Shown: piece after piece, positions 1-13,296 of the stretch
Layout of the letters: each line of letters begins with the position of its first letter
Numbering within the stretch: position 1 is the stretch's first letter
Assembly: GCA_016647705.1 (NCBI GenBank)
Contig: CM028338.1
Coordinates: 21,535,577-21,599,576 of the forward strand
Origin: Eucommia ulmoides
Lineage: Eukaryota; Streptophyta; Magnoliopsida; Garryales; Eucommiaceae
Direction: 5' to 3'
DNA: 64,000 bases
Notes under the pieces: generated by a model
Database searches by the model: none
What the model was told of the DNA's origin: nothing
The model's input: the letters and a program-made list of their open reading frames with translations, nothing else
Made by a program: the position numbers and the translations under genes

Positions 1-440
1 CCAGAGATTTCTTTAAAGTTTGACAATCGGTGATACTCAGGAAGGTGTTAGGCTCCCCAAAACATCCGTCTAAAGACGGTACCTAAGTTTAAATAAATCT
101 TTAAATTCAAATTAGTCCAAGTAATTTTTCTATTTTTATTATTTATCCTTTTTTTTATGTAAAAATAAAGAAAAAAATTTAAGTAACAATAGATTAATAA
201 GCAAAGAAGAAATGTTTTCCTTTTAGACCGCCTATCGATTATGGAAGAATCAATAAGTTTGGCCCTGGGGGAGTTTCATTGTTTAGTTAAGGATGTTTTG
301 ACAAAACTAGTGTGCATTTTTAAAGAAAAGAAAAAGGGTAAAATAAATTTAAGTGATAAAGAGTAATATTTTTTTGGAATGTAGAAAACCATGTGTGGTA
401 AGTAAAGAGGACATGATAAAAAAAAAAAAAAAAAAAAAAA
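1..440. other. AT-rich intergenic DNA with an LTR-like motif
   Basis: Positions 48-102 read, on the minus strand, as the GGTACCGTCTTTAGACGG motif also seen near 1,500, 8,020 and 52,507 on the plus strand. It probably comes from an LTR of the Tat/Ogre-like family in reverse orientation. A poly-A run occupies about 420-440. No gene. Confidence 0.4.
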
Positions 441-957
441 GGGGCAAAATACCTTTTAAACCCTCAAACTATTGACACATTTCTATGCAGTTGCCTTAAA
501 TTTATTCGTTTCAGTTTTAACCCTCTGAGTATGAAGGTAATTTTAAAAGGTTATTCTATTAGATTTTTCATCCAAACTAACAGAATTAGAGTGTAAAATT
601 GTAATTTGCTATTTTTTTTTCATTCTTTTAATCATTTTTTTTTCTTTCTTTTTTTTTTCTTTTTCTTTTTTCTTCATCCTTCTTCATCTTCAGAATAAAG
701 AAAAAGGATGAAGGAAAAAGCAAAAAAAAAACGGAAAAATAAAAATAGAAAATTGAATAAAAATGAAAATAAAAAATAAAAAATAGAAGATTACAATTTT
801 GCCCCCTAATTCTATTAGTTTGGATGAAAAATCTAACAAAAAGACCTTTTAAAATCATCTTCATACTTAGAGGGTTTAAACAAAAATAAATAAATTTAAG
901 AGAACTACATAGAAACATGTCAATAGTTAGAGAGTTTAGAAGGTATTTTGTCATAAT
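441..957. mobile_element. Foldback MITE with about 170-bp inverted arms
   Basis: The left arm (441-615) and right arm (785-957) are imperfect inverse complements: the left begins GGGGCAAAATACCTTTTAAA and the right ends with the complement of CAAAATACCTTCTAAACTCT. Further along, both arms share GGATGAAAAATCT/AGATTTTTCATCC and a GTAATTT block. A pyrimidine- then purine-rich centre (616-784) would form the loop and is itself partly self-complementary. No coding capacity. The left end abuts a poly-A tract, so the target duplication cannot be defined and the superfamily is unknown. Confidence 0.75.
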
Positions 958-1500
958 AAAAAATATCAAATCTTGTTTTCTAAAAAAATCTTAAGAAAAA
1001 ATATAAAAAATCAGTCATGCTTCCCAATTTAAAAAACATGTTTTCCAAATAAAATTTAAAACATATTTTAAAAAAATTATTCTTGCTCATCATTGTCAAA
1101 TCATATTTTCTTAATTTAAAAAAAAAAAGTTTTTTCATTAAAATTATTTAATGTCAATGCCAAGACCATATATATATATTTTTTAAAATACCATGCATAT
1201 GTGGAAGACATATATATTCATTCTAAATATCATTAGTACTAATAAATTTTATCAAATATCCAAAAATAAGATTCATTACATAAAAACTCCATCCCGAGAA
1301 CCAAACTCATCAATTCCAAATATAATTGAGAAACGTCACACCCAAGGGAATATTTAAAAATCTAAAAACAATTATCTTGTTTTGAAAATCCAAAAATGTT
1401 CCAATTTCTTTAAACAAAAAAATCAGAAAGGAATTTTAAAATTTTGCATAGATAAAATCAAAACACTTGGACTAGATTAATTTGAATTACACTAGACATG
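958..1500. other. AT-rich non-coding DNA
   Basis: No ORF, repeat or motif that I can support. Confidence 0.5.
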
Positions 1501-1770
1501 TAGGTACCGTTTTTGAAGTGTCTTAGGGTGCGTAACACCTTTCCCGAGTATAACCGCCTCTCAAACTGTCGAATCTTTTGGCTAGACCTTTTCTCGGAGT
1601 CAAATATTTAGGCCATTTAAAAATATGTTTTTGAAAATCCTGGTTAATTAGCGCATCATTTTCAACTGAATGTTAGGTGACTACTGAAACTGTATTTTGT
1701 CTATCCAAAATACTCATTTGACTTCAAACAACTTCCCCTTGTGAAATCGGGATTTTTAAAGTTTTCAATG
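1501..1770 (+). repeat. Tat/Ogre-like LTR terminal fragment
   Basis: Contains GGTACCGTTTTTGAAGTGTC, then TTAGGGTGCGTAACACCTTT and CCCGAGTATAACCGCC. The same order of words recurs near 8,020 and 52,507, where an LTR 3' part is followed by a primer-site-like sequence. Boundaries cannot be set from one copy. Confidence 0.4.
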
Positions 1771-4005
1771 TATTAGTTGTCCTAGGAGTAAATCATCATG
1801 TGCAACAAAAAGTTTCAAAATTCTTTCTTCAAGATAAAACATTTGCAACCCAGTCATTTTAAAAATCGAAAAAAAATGATCACCAATTGAATACTTTGTA
1901 ATGAGAGATTGAACTTGGATTTTCCCAAGGATATTTTACGAATTAATTAAGGATAAATTCCTATCCTCTGTAGGACTTAATTGATGCCATTGAATCGATT
2001 AATTTCTTCGAGAAATTATGATTGATATTTTTAATTACTAAGTGAATTTTAAGGTTTCATCGAATATTATTTGGGGCCAATTTATAATAAATCTCTAGTA
2101 CGAATTTGAATTAAAATTTGGTCTCGATTAAACTTTTTTATGAACCGAAAAAGATTTCAAAAACCAAAATTTCGGTAGTAGTTTATCCATTCTAAAATTA
2201 GAATACTTTTTCTGAAATAATCAGATAAGATTGAATTCAATTTTAAATAATTAGGCTTAATTGAAATCGAATGTTTCAATATAATTCAGAAAGCCTAATT
2301 AAAAATTACAGAAAACAAGAGTATTAAATTAGAAATATAATTTCATCATCCCTATGTCATCAAATGATATAACTAAGGAGACATCATCATGACATCATCT
2401 CTCCAATTAAAATTGGACAAGTAGTACTTAAGAATCTAATTTCTATTTAATAGATTATTTAAAAAATCAACTTAAATTATTTTAAGAGTTTTTTAATGTT
2501 TAACCCAAATTTCACATTCTCTCCTCAATAAACCTTTAAAGCAAAAAAGTTATTATTTAATCCTTGAATTATTATTTGATCTTTTGGTAGTTAAAAAAAT
2601 AATGAATGGACAAATATGCCTTTATATAAATACTAAAACTCCTAACCCTAATCTCTATCATACATGCCATTCCCTCCCTCTATTCATTTGAGTGCTCTCT
2701 CCCTCTCAATTTACAAACCTTAATTAATCCATCTCTAGTTTTCGACGGTCACACTCTCTCTCTATTCATTTTGAGTGCTTTGTCCCTCTTAATCTACAAT
2801 ACTCTCTCTCCATATCTATTTCAATGCATCCCTCCCTCTCAACCTACAATAGTCGTCGTCATCAGCGTCTCATAACCAACGTTTCGTCCACCACCGTCCA
2901 CAACGTATCATTACTGCCGTTTCATCCACCCCGCAACTGCTCGTCCACAACATTGTCCACCGTTGTCATCCACATTGTCCACCACCGTTGTCCATCGTGT
3001 TCATCAATAGCGGCAATCAGATCGGCTCGTCCACTGTGTTCTTGCACAACGTTCGTCCAGATCTACTCGTCCACCTCTCTCTCCCCCTCTCTCTTATATC
3101 TGAAAATTTTTAGATCTGACTTTCTCAGATCTACTCGTCATCGTGAATATTCATGTGAACGTTTTCAGGTTTGTGAATTTTTGAGTTGATTATTTTTTTC
3201 ATCTGAATATTCAGATCGTTGTGAATATTGATGTGAATTTTCTATTGATTTATTTTTACATTCACATTCAGATATGTGAACATTCATACGATTTTTTTGT
3301 TGATTTTTGTGAAGTTTGTTGTTTATTCATTTGCGAATGTGATTTTTTTTTTGTTCAGCATAAATTGTGATTTGTTTTGATTTGCTCAAAATGATTTTGT
3401 TTTGTTCTTTTTATGCAGTGTTTTTTGGTGATGTTTTGTTGTGGTTTGGTGAACATTTATATCACATTTGTTTTGATTTGTTTTGTTTGGAGTTGGTTTA
3501 TTCATTGTGGATGTTCTGTTGTTGATTTTGTTGTTTTTTGTGAATGTTTATATCAAGGTGTTTTTTGGTAAAATATTTGTTGTGGTTTGGTGAACGTTCA
3601 TAGCAACATAATTAGTCCATAAACATGTACTAAATATTTTAAAATATCAAAATAAAAATGTAAATATTCACGTCTCGCTATATTTTACAGAATGACATTT
3701 TATGTAAATTAGTAAAAATGATTGTAGGTTGAATTAGTAGTGGGTTAGTGTATGTGTTAATTTAAGAAGACAATCGGCTGCTATTTCCAATAATTGTCAG
3801 ACATTAATATGAACATTTACTAATTTTCATTTTTTGTCCAAAATGTGTGAATATAACAAAAAACGTAATTTTGTTCATATAAAACAATGAGCATTCACAT
3901 CAATAGAAAACGTGAAAATGTATTAAATTTTTTTAAAAATAACAAAATAAAAAATGTGAATATTCATGTCTGCTTATTTTATTTTATTTACAGAATGATA
4001 TTGTA

Positions 4006-4047
<42 letters not shown>
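1771..4047. other. Non-coding DNA with CT-rich and CCACC-rich stretch
   Basis: Positions 2,640-3,120 are pyrimidine-rich (CTCTCTCCCTC words, then many GTCCACC words) and contain a 121-codon ORF (2824-3189) of low-complexity Ser/Thr/Pro/His composition. The composition suggests the leader of a degraded transposon rather than a gene. A TATATAAATACT box precedes it at about 2,623. The stretch ends in a long poly-A tract (about 4,010-4,047). No recognisable domain. Confidence 0.4.
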
Positions 4048-4049
<2 letters not shown>

Positions 4050-7000
4050 TGGTCAAATAATAGAGGTCTATTTTCCAAAAATCTGTGAGGACTAAAAAAT
4101 TTGTTATAGTAGTTGGAGGTCCATATTATCATATCTGGTCTATATATTAAATTTCTCTGGTTTTATTAATTATTCTCCTAAATACACCATATGTCCAATT
4201 TGTTGAATACATTGGAAAACTATTAGATTCTAATATTTTGCCCAACCATTGCCTGCCACGTCAATGATTGGGCTATACTTGGGAGTGTTCCTCCTAAGGT
4301 CACATCCAGGGATGTGGCTCATTCTAATTTTTGACATAAATAGCCTCATTTTTCACCCCTTGCAAAAAGAGAAGTTCAAGAGAGGAAAAGAGTATTCATA
4401 GGCATTGTATAGTCATTCTCCTCAATTTTTTCTTAACACCCTAAACACCAAAACTCATCATTCAAGAAGCCAAATCTAAGGGTAAAATCCATTTTTTGAG
4501 CTAAGCATTACCAGTTTTCTCCAAATTTTATTAATTTCAAGTATCGCACTTCCACTCTTAGGACCATTTTCTACAACCACTTTCTTATTTTAGTGTAATA
4601 TATTCGAAGGTAGTAGGAATATTTGTCAAAACTAGTGTACTTATCCTTTGGACCACATTGGCAATGTTGGTATAACCAAGGGATTTGGAACATTTTGATA
4701 AGGATTTTTACGTCCTGAAATCATTTACTTTTTTCCATTTTACTTTACTGCAATTTACTTTTCTGCAATTTACTTACCACATTTTATTTATTGCTTTTTA
4801 CATACTTCAATTTACTTGCCATTATGGTTCTATGATATGAAATGAAGAGTGTACCCTTTTTATCTTACCCTCGGAACAATAGATACGAGAATATTTAAAT
4901 ACTTGTTATTTACGTTTCTAGTTGTTTATATTCCTGCACATTTATATTTCTACATTTTTCACCAAAATCAAAATAAAAAAAATTCACTGTCAAAATCAGC
5001 CTATTACTCTCCCCAAAATTTAATTGAAAAATCAATAAAAATAAGTGGTTACTCTGCCAAAATTTTTGGCTCAAATAAATACTAAATACTAAAAAATGGT
5101 AAGTGTTTTTTTATATAAAATATAATTTCCATTGTTTTGGCTAAACCTTCTAAAAGTACTAATCTAGGGCGAAATTCTTTGCTCGTTATCTTAATTTCAC
5201 CACAAGAGTTGAAATCGTGAGATAACGAGATTAGAGATTATTTTTTCCTAAGAATGTGTTTTGGAACTATCTTAAACAAAACCGTGTAAATTATGTTTAT
5301 TGAAAAATTACTTCTAAATTTGTATAAAATTCTCATCAAAATTGCGTTCTAATGAAATCGATGCTTTCATGTTATTTGTGAAATTGTGTGACATTATATT
5401 CAACATGTCGTTTCTCTAAAATTTGGTAAATGTCATTTCCATCAATTATGTTATGTTTGATGTTCTCATTAAATTTATCACCGTATTTCTTTGCCATTCA
5501 AATGTGTTAGAAAAATTAATAGAGAAACTTATTTAAGCATTCTTGCATTGTAAAACCATTAAATTGGCATTGATTTGCATGTCATTTTCACCTTGTCTAG
5601 GAATAGATTCAGATTTTTTTTTTTTGCATTAATTGAAACTTTAAGATCATGAAATAATGAACAACTTTCATTTTCTGTGTTTTTTATTCCAAGTCATTCA
5701 AATTTTTAGTTTGTTATATTTTGAGCAAAACAGCAACCTGAATTTTTGCATTTCCAGAAAATTGAAATACCTTTTTTACCATCAAAATGACCTCAAATCA
5801 ATTTTTGAATTTTTTTATTAGATTTTCACCTAATAATTTTTTTGTTCCTTGATTTTTTATTTTTTTTTTCATTTCATGTGGAACTATTTTGACAAGGTTT
5901 TAGTCACATCTTATAACCTTTATTTTTTTTATTTTTAAAAAATAAACATGCAAGCTAATTGACTTTTTCAACCCCTTCAAAAATCCATATTTCAAATTTG
6001 TTTAAATTGGGCCATGAACCATATCAAAATGATTTTCACTTGTAAAAATAGGACATCAAAATATTATCGCATTTAACCTCATAAAGGTCAAGGAAAAATA
6101 CTCACATTTTTTAGCCCTTAAAATTTCACTTAAAAAAAGTGCGTGAATTTTCCTTTAGGTTTGCCAATAGGAATGTCAATGGTTTGATTTCAAATCTAGT
6201 TTCATATAAAACCAAAATCAAAATCATTAGACATATACTAAACCAAAACCGTCAATTTTTTTTCAAACGATTTTAAAACCGAACTATTTAAATTTATATA
6301 AAACCAAAACAAAAACCACAAAATCACAAAACCATTTAAGATTTTTCAATTTTAAACAAACAAAAACCAAAACTACAAAACTGTTTATTGTTCTTTTTTG
6401 TATATAAACAAAAATATAACTAAGATATAAAACATAAATTTCAAAGAACAAATCAAACCACAAAACTATTAATTGTTGCAATAAACGTTTCTGGCTATAA
6501 TTAAATACAACGATAAATAGTCATCCCAATAATACTAATCAAAATATATATATATATAGTGTGTGTGTGTGTGTGTATAGGAGGGATTAAATAGTAAATA
6601 AATAAACACATATATATGGGGTTGAACTATAAATATATAAAAAAAAAATGAGGTTATATATATCATAAAAATATATCTAAAATATCGATTTTGCGGTTTG
6701 GTTTCATAATTCGGTTTCATGGTTTGATTTTATAGTTCGATTTCGCGGTTACTATCCCAAACCAAAACCAATACCATAATCGCTTTAGTTGTTAATTTCA
6801 AAACCAAAATCGCAACCAAACCATTTAGTCGATTTTAAAGCTGGACCATTCGGTGCGGTTTCTCTTGGTTACCCATTAGTTCGATTTTTTTCCCATCCCT
6901 ATTTACCAATTGCATATTCATATTTTAGTAATATGTCACTACACTTCGGATAAATCATCCATCACATGCATGCCTAAAAACATAAATAGTTAAAGTGCAA

Positions 7001-8400
7001 ATAACATGCTAAGTTTGTATTAATTGTGTCACAACATATCTTTTTATTTTCAAGCATGTCATAAGAATGATGAATGCTCGTATTCTATGTCATATACATG
7101 TACGTCAATATGTTCAAAATATATTTACATGTGCAAAACATGATTAGCTAATACAAATTCTTGTCAAATATGATTGTTTCTATTATTTGTATTTTATGTT
7201 TAATTTCTTTTAAAATATGAATATGTTCAAATGTCGTCAAATCATTTATCCAAATACATAATTCATGTATCAATGCATGTTAATTCCAAATTTACATGTT
7301 AAATGCATGTTTATTTCTCATTCATTCTCGACATGCATGCCAAGTTTATATGTTTAAATTCTAATCGTCATTGAATACTTTTAGATTGCAATTCATATGA
7401 ACAAATCTTAAAATATGTTTTTTACATGTAAAAACATGTCTAGGTTTCCTATGCCATGTGTACGTGCTTGTTTTATGTTTTATTTATGTGCATCCTAGAT
7501 GGAAACATGTCCATTTTCATAAATGCAAAACATTCTCATATTTTCTTACATGCTCTTTGTGACGCCAAATCCATGTTAACATGTCAAAGTTCCTTATATG
7601 TTAAACATGTTTAGTTCTTACGTATTAAATTATGTTGATTTTGCTCTACATTTTTTACACGTTAAATACATATGGTCTTACTCGAGTTCTTATGTGTTAA
7701 ATTCATTGTTGGTTTTACTCTGCATGTTATACGTCAAACATGTCTAAGTCTCTCACCCGTACCATATACATGTCCAAGTACCTTGCATGTTAGTATATAT
7801 GTGTATGTTTCTTCCCATATGTCAAATCCATGCATATTAGACTTTAAGGCCCTTTTACATATCACGTTTACATGCTTATGTGTCACATTCACGTGCACTT
7901 TCCAAGTTTCCTACATGTAAATTACATATGAACTTAAATTTCACCCAATTTGATTAGGAATATCTTTAAAGAAAACTGTCACTTAAAGCACTTATATTTA
8001 AAATAAATTGGATTGATAAGGTACCGTCTTTGGACAGACGTCTTGTAGTGCCTAAAACTTGCTCTAAGCATAACTGACCTTCGGACCTTAAGAATCTCTA
8101 GATCAAATTTCTTTGAAACAAAGAATCAATTTTATTTTATTTTATTTTTTTTATAATGAAAGCGAAAAAATGTTTTATAAAAAATCCGGTGACAAAATAT
8201 CAATGTTAGGTGGCAAATCCAAAACCTTATTTTAGAAATCCGACCTGCGACAAAACCCTTTTAAAAAAAATATATGAATTAAAAAAAAAAAAACATGTCA
8301 AATATAATAAATAATTCTCATTTGATTTAAAATATAAATATTTTAAAAATGGATTACCCCACGACATATACACTGGAGCAAATGAGAGGGAAAATTCGGA
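4048..8400 (+). repeat. Probable long LTR of a Tat/Ogre-like Gypsy element (degraded)
   Basis: The 3' part carries GGTACCGTCTTTGGACAGAC and CGTCTTGTAGTGCCTAAAAC at about 8,020. Near 8,410 it is followed by a sequence resembling the tRNA-Arg primer site of the Tat lineage. A TATA-like ACATAAATAG near 4,335 could be the LTR promoter. The 5' limit is a guess. A hAT-type MITE (6168-6901) is inserted. Segment 6,960-7,920 is unusually rich in ACATGT and ATGCAT palindromic words. No coding sequence. Confidence 0.4.
6160..6909. mobile_element. hAT-type MITE (6168-6901) with 8-bp target duplication
   Basis: Element ends are TAGGAATG...CATCCCTA, short imperfect inverted repeats of the hAT type. Flanks are TTTGCCAA (6160-6167) and TTTACCAA (6902-6909), an 8-bp duplication with one mismatch, the size made by hAT transposases. 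Internally it is full of AACCAAAAC on the left and GGTTTGGTTT/GGTTTCAT words on the right, so it can fold on itself; a (TA)n(GT)n tract lies at 6,546-6,577. It has no transposase, so it was mobilised in trans. Confidence 0.85.
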
Positions 8401-8409
8401 TGCATCAGC

Positions 8410-8429
8410 TAGCGACTCCGCTGGAGACC
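8410..8429 (+). other. Primer-binding-site-like sequence (tRNA-Arg type)
   Basis: TAGCGACTCCGCTGGAGACC resembles the TGGCGACTC.GCTGGGGA primer site that many Tat/Ogre Gypsy elements use (tRNA-Arg 3' end), with a few changes. It lies just after the LTR-like stretch, where a primer site is expected. Confidence 0.5.
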
Positions 8430-10433
8430 AATGTTTGTTAGCATAAAAAATCAGAAGATTGAGCCTAAAACTCTCAAACTTAGTCTAGGCTATTCTAAAT
8501 CTAAATGCAATTTTATTTTTTCTTTAAACATATTCCTTATATCTTTGTAAATAATATTTGTAATAAGTGTGCGTGGTGCTTATTTACTGTACATATATAT
8601 GCTTCCCTTTTTCCTTTATTCTCTTTTGTAATATTTTCTTGTCAATTCTCTACTGTAAATTGTGATCCTTTCCAAAGGCACGAGCACTTGTATATGATTC
8701 ACTGGTCCCAAATCATGAAATCCTATAGGATTAGAAAGAGGGAGCTTGTAGGTATATTTGGCCAGGATGGTTTAATTGTCAATTTCGATAATAAAAGTGC
8801 CTCGCTTGGATCACCAACCTGCGATGGTTGCGCCTACGGTATGCTAGAGGTTAGAATATCTAGGACCAAATCTTACTTGACTGCATTAGAAAAAATTTGT
8901 GACCCACAAGTAGTTATATTAAGCAAAGTACTGGCCAAATCCTAGTAAGACACATTGACCCAGGATATAAAATAGAACCTCAATTCTAACATATGCAATG
9001 AACTAAATGCTATGTTGTTGGAATGGAAAATTAGGAACCATGTCCAAAGTGAAGTCTCATGGTCTGATAAATAAACTCGAGTCACGAAGATGATAGAGAA
9101 AGATTTCCATTTACTTTCACTTTGATACGTTGAATCTGCAATTCCAATCTACGCCCTTGTAAATTCATTTTTAAGGTTGTAATTTTAATTTCAACTTGTT
9201 TGTATCATTTTGAGTTGTAAATTTTTTAAATCATTTGATACAAATTTTAACTAAAATTCATGAAATAAATAGAAATCTCTTCGTCATCTTTATGCCATTT
9301 CAAGAAGGGTTCATTATCAAACTCTGAAGCTCCACGTTAGAATGGGTCTGAATAAATTGTTTGATTAAGTTCATAAGAGTAAACAACTAATATTAATTGT
9401 TGACATTAGAGGTCAGACAATATATAACCAAGAAGCATCGCATTTTATCAAAATATTACAATCATCCATTCATAATTAGCACTTACTCAAAATCACCAGA
9501 CCTCAAGCCTTAGTTGTGACAATACCTTTGTTGCCTTACCCTTTCCAAATAGTCATGATAGCCAAGGTCAAACCCCAAGCATCAGATTCTCTACAAAGTC
9601 TTAATCATTCTTCATCAACTAATCATCAATACATTGTTTTATCCTCGTTCTTTGGGAACCACGAGCCTCCCGAAGTGTTTAAATCTTAGGTCTCACCTTC
9701 ACTTACTATTCCTACTTATTCAATGGCTAAACTCGTGTACTGATTTACTAAAAATCAATCAAACTTTTTTGACCGCGCAAATAGGTCATTTTCGAAAATA
9801 AAAGATCAAATCTTTCAATCCCTCTAAGGGGTTAATTTTTTTTAAAGAAGATATCAATCATTTTTCTTTATTTAAAATTAGTCAAATATTTTTTTCCCCG
9901 TCAAGGAGTCATTTGACAAAAATCAACAATATTTTTTCCCCATCAAGGGGTCATTCAAAAAAAAAAAAAAAAACATTACTAAATTGCCTTCCCCCTACTG
10001 AGGGGTCATTTTTTAAAAGATCAACAAATGTTCCTCTTAGCCCTAAAAGGTTTAATCTCGTTAGGTGATTTTGATGGTACTAATGATTTTATATTTTTTG
10101 TCTCACATGTTTGTTGCAATTGTGTAAAAATAGTAAAGAATTAATCATATTCAAAGACACAATCAAATCGACTTACATAAGACAAGGAGTCCAAATCACT
10201 GAGCTAAGCAAACGGAATAATGATGGATAATCTTTTGCAAAACTTATTTTTGTACTTCATAGATAAAACAACTCTTATACTTGATCATTTGATTTAAACT
10301 CGATTAGGATTGCACACATGACACATCAATCAATTGATTGCATAATATTATGTGTGCAATTTAAATCCTTTCTTGATATACGGTTTTTTATGCTTTATAC
10401 TTGATCATATCTATCTAAACTTCATATATTGTC
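8430..10433. other. Degraded retroelement interior or unassigned DNA
   Basis: A 146-codon ORF (8505-8945) follows the primer-site-like sequence. Its second half (RISRTKSYLTALEKICD and neighbours) looks coding-like but matches no family I recognise. Positions 9,830-10,040 hold several degenerate copies of a TTTTTCCCC.TCAAGGGGTCATT unit. No other feature. Confidence 0.35.
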
Positions 10434-12447
10434 TGTTGGCCCAGTGGAATACCCAAGAGGGGAGTGAATTGGGTAATTAAAAATATCAGAGAGAAAATAC
10501 TTTAATAAATCAAATAATTAATTTTAATCTTAAATTAATTATTATCTTTATATCACAGCGAAATTATGAAATCAACTAGGTGCACACCAAATAACAAAAA
10601 TAAACAAATTAAAGATTGCAGTACACTAGAAATTTATACTGGTTCACCAAGCTACTCTTGGCTAATCCAGTCATCCGAACGCCATGGGGAGTCGCACCCA
10701 TTAATACTCAAGATCCCTTTAAAGGTAGAAACCAAACCCTCAAACGATTCTTTTACAGGCTCATAATCAACCTTTACAAAATCCTTTTCATAGGTTAAGG
10801 AAGAACATCTACTTTTTACAGGCTAAAAAATAATCTAATTCTTTTTAACACAAAAGTAAAAGAATCAAAACCTCACCAACACTCCAAATATCCTTTTACC
10901 CGGTAAGGATTGAACCGTTACAAAATTTACACAAATCAATTCTATCCAGAAAAAATTACTACATCAATATCTTTACAGGAAGAGACTGAAACCAGCTACC
11001 ACTTGATTAAACACACCCAACAGTATTTAATCCGTCACTCAACTTACCAAAAAAAATTGACAATTGATTTTTCTCACTCCGAGTTTCTACCACCCCAGAT
11101 AAATTAAAACTCAATTAATATTCCGAAACTAGTGATAGAAAATGTGAGATAGTCAAAATCTGATTTTTAGCAAGAGATGGGTAGCACGTAATTAAGCATG
11201 TAATCAGATTTAAGAAATTGTTTATAAAATATTTTCTTCAATAAAAATCAAAAACAATTTCTAAAGATCAATTTTCAAAAATTAAACAAGTAATTCAATA
11301 TAGAAAGTAATTGGAAAGCTCTCACCCGGAATCTATCGAAAAAAATAATTAGAGCGTAGTTACTTCAGATTCGGTAGCAACAATGATTAACAGCCCATGA
11401 TTATCAAGATTATCTCTTAGAATAGCTCTCACAAAAACTCAGTATGATATCTCTTAAAAAAGCTCAATATGATCTCTTGATCTCTCTTAATGATATGAAA
11501 AAAAAAAATGCAGGTCTATATATATGGGATAAGAAACAACTCTCTAACGGCTAGTTCCCATATGTCATGACAGTTAATTTCTCTCTTAGATCCCTTATAT
11601 CATTATGACTACATTTTGGTTCAATTCACTTAATTATAGCTTTTAAATCTCTCAATTAAGTCTCCCAAATATTTCTTAATTTAAATTAAATATAATAGAA
11701 ACAATTATATGTACCAAATTGAGAAACATTCAAACTTAATGAACCAAATCAATTGGAATTAAATAATAGGTGTAGCATATCTTAAATACCATAAAATTCC
11801 TAAAATCTCTCACAAATCCCAACCAAAAATGGCTACTTTTAGATATGAATTCAAAATTCCACAATATCCTGAAACTGACACACCAGTCGACTGACCAGTC
11901 GACCACTCGATTTAGGATATAGCCAAGCCAAAGATTCTATGCCCATCGGTCGACCTATCTGTCGACTTAGAGATTCAGAGAGTTTGCCTGCTTTGTCCGG
12001 TCGACTTAAGGATACTGAATCTCTTTTCTAAACTCGTTTTTAACTCATTCTTATTGATGTTTTTGCCTCTTTAACTAATTTCTTTTCTTAATAAGCTCCA
12101 ATAAATACTTAAATTCAATTTTAATCCATTATAAATATTTCTTTTTCAATTACATATAGGAACAAATAATTTAGCTAATTAGGATCCTATTAAAAACATA
12201 AATATTTATAAAAATTATTTAAAAATCTTTTTGTGTCGTGTGTGATCCTAATTGGGATATTAAGAGTTGAAATTTAAACCTGAGTTGTTTTCCCTAGGTT
12301 CTTCAAATTCTTCAACCTCTTAATCCTTCATCATCTTTATCATCAAATCTTCATCAATTGGAACTAATAAACTGAATACTTAGACAAACTATTAGTCTCA
12401 CAAAAAACATCAACGTTTAATTGTCCATCAAAATCTTAGGATCAACA
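10434..12447 (-). mobile_element. Solo LTR of a Copia-like family (2.0 kb), perfect TTGTC duplication
   Basis: Read on the minus strand the repeat starts TGTTGATCC and ends ...GGGTATTCC...GGGCCAACA. The plus-strand copy at 15648-17607 has the same termini (TGTTGATCC...GGGCCAACA). It is flanked by TTGTC at 10429-10433 and 12448-12452, an exact 5-bp target duplication, so it is an LTR left after LTR-LTR recombination. No primer site or internal sequence is adjacent. A cluster of GTCGAC-containing dyads lies at 11,886-12,005. The family's LTR ending ACCCAATTCACCCCCTCTTG..GGGCCAACA followed by a tRNA-Met primer site is typical of plant Copia elements; lineage not assigned. Confidence 0.88.
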
Positions 12448-12452
12448 TTGTC

Positions 12453-13296
12453 ACGACTCATCCCAGACACCTGTCATCCCGGGGCCAACGTAACGACAAC
12501 ACGACATCACCTGAACATTCAATCAATAAATATATTTCAATATGCCTACATCACTATACAATCATCTATACAGGATATACATAATCTCTCATATGGGGAC
12601 ACACCCGTCCCTAAAGTATACCCATGAACCTCTCATTGATTCACCTCTGATAGCTCCTCTCAAAACTCCCATATGACTCCACCTACTGCCAATAGGGGAC
12701 CGACTCCTAATTGCTCCACCTGCGAGTGTACTGTCTTCCTAATAAAAACAGTTAAATAATAATACATTCTAAATAATACAACATTTAAATAGATCAAGCA
12801 TAACGCGTATAAACAAACACATTTTGAACAGTAGTATAAAAATCATATACCATGAGAAAACTCCTTCTTCCTACCATTCAAAATCAGCATCTATATATAG
12901 ATATCAAATATATGAAATCCATCCAAACCATCAATATAAAATAATACCAATCACCATATATGATAAAACACTCAACTAAACAGTAAAAATCAACTAGAAC
13001 GTCACAGCAACCATATAGTATAACGCAACTGAAATAATAGATATATCATCATAAATGGTACACCAAGCCAGTATAAAATAAAGTATATATAAATGTCATA
13101 TACGACAAAATACCACATACGACACCACATCACACCACACCTCACCACACCACATCATTCCATACCACACCATATCACCCCACACCACCCCACATCACAC
13201 TACACCTCGGCTAACCATGTGATCATTTTAACCTCACGATCGGGAGATGCAACGGTACCATAACACTCGTAGGATATGCCTTCCTAGCAGGACATA
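12453..13296. repeat. Unclassified repeat (probable LTR, TGTCACGACTC start)
   Basis: Begins GTCACGACTCATCCCAGAC directly beside the solo LTR, reminiscent of Gypsy LTR starts of the TGTCACG type. Contains a CCACACCACATCA low-complexity tract (13,119-13,215) and leads into a 33-bp minisatellite. No coding sequence recognised. Confidence 0.35.

Noticed and set aside
628-969. 113-codon minus-strand Phe/Lys-rich ORF
   Set aside because: Falls inside the foldback MITE and reads through its purine/pyrimidine-rich loop.
2824-3189. 121-codon Ser/His-rich ORF
   Set aside because: Built from GTCCACC and CTCTCC words; no domain and no splice-supported continuation.
8505-8945. 146-codon ORF as a host gene
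   Set aside because: Position right after a primer-site-like sequence favours a retroelement relic; no family recognised, so it is not called as a gene.
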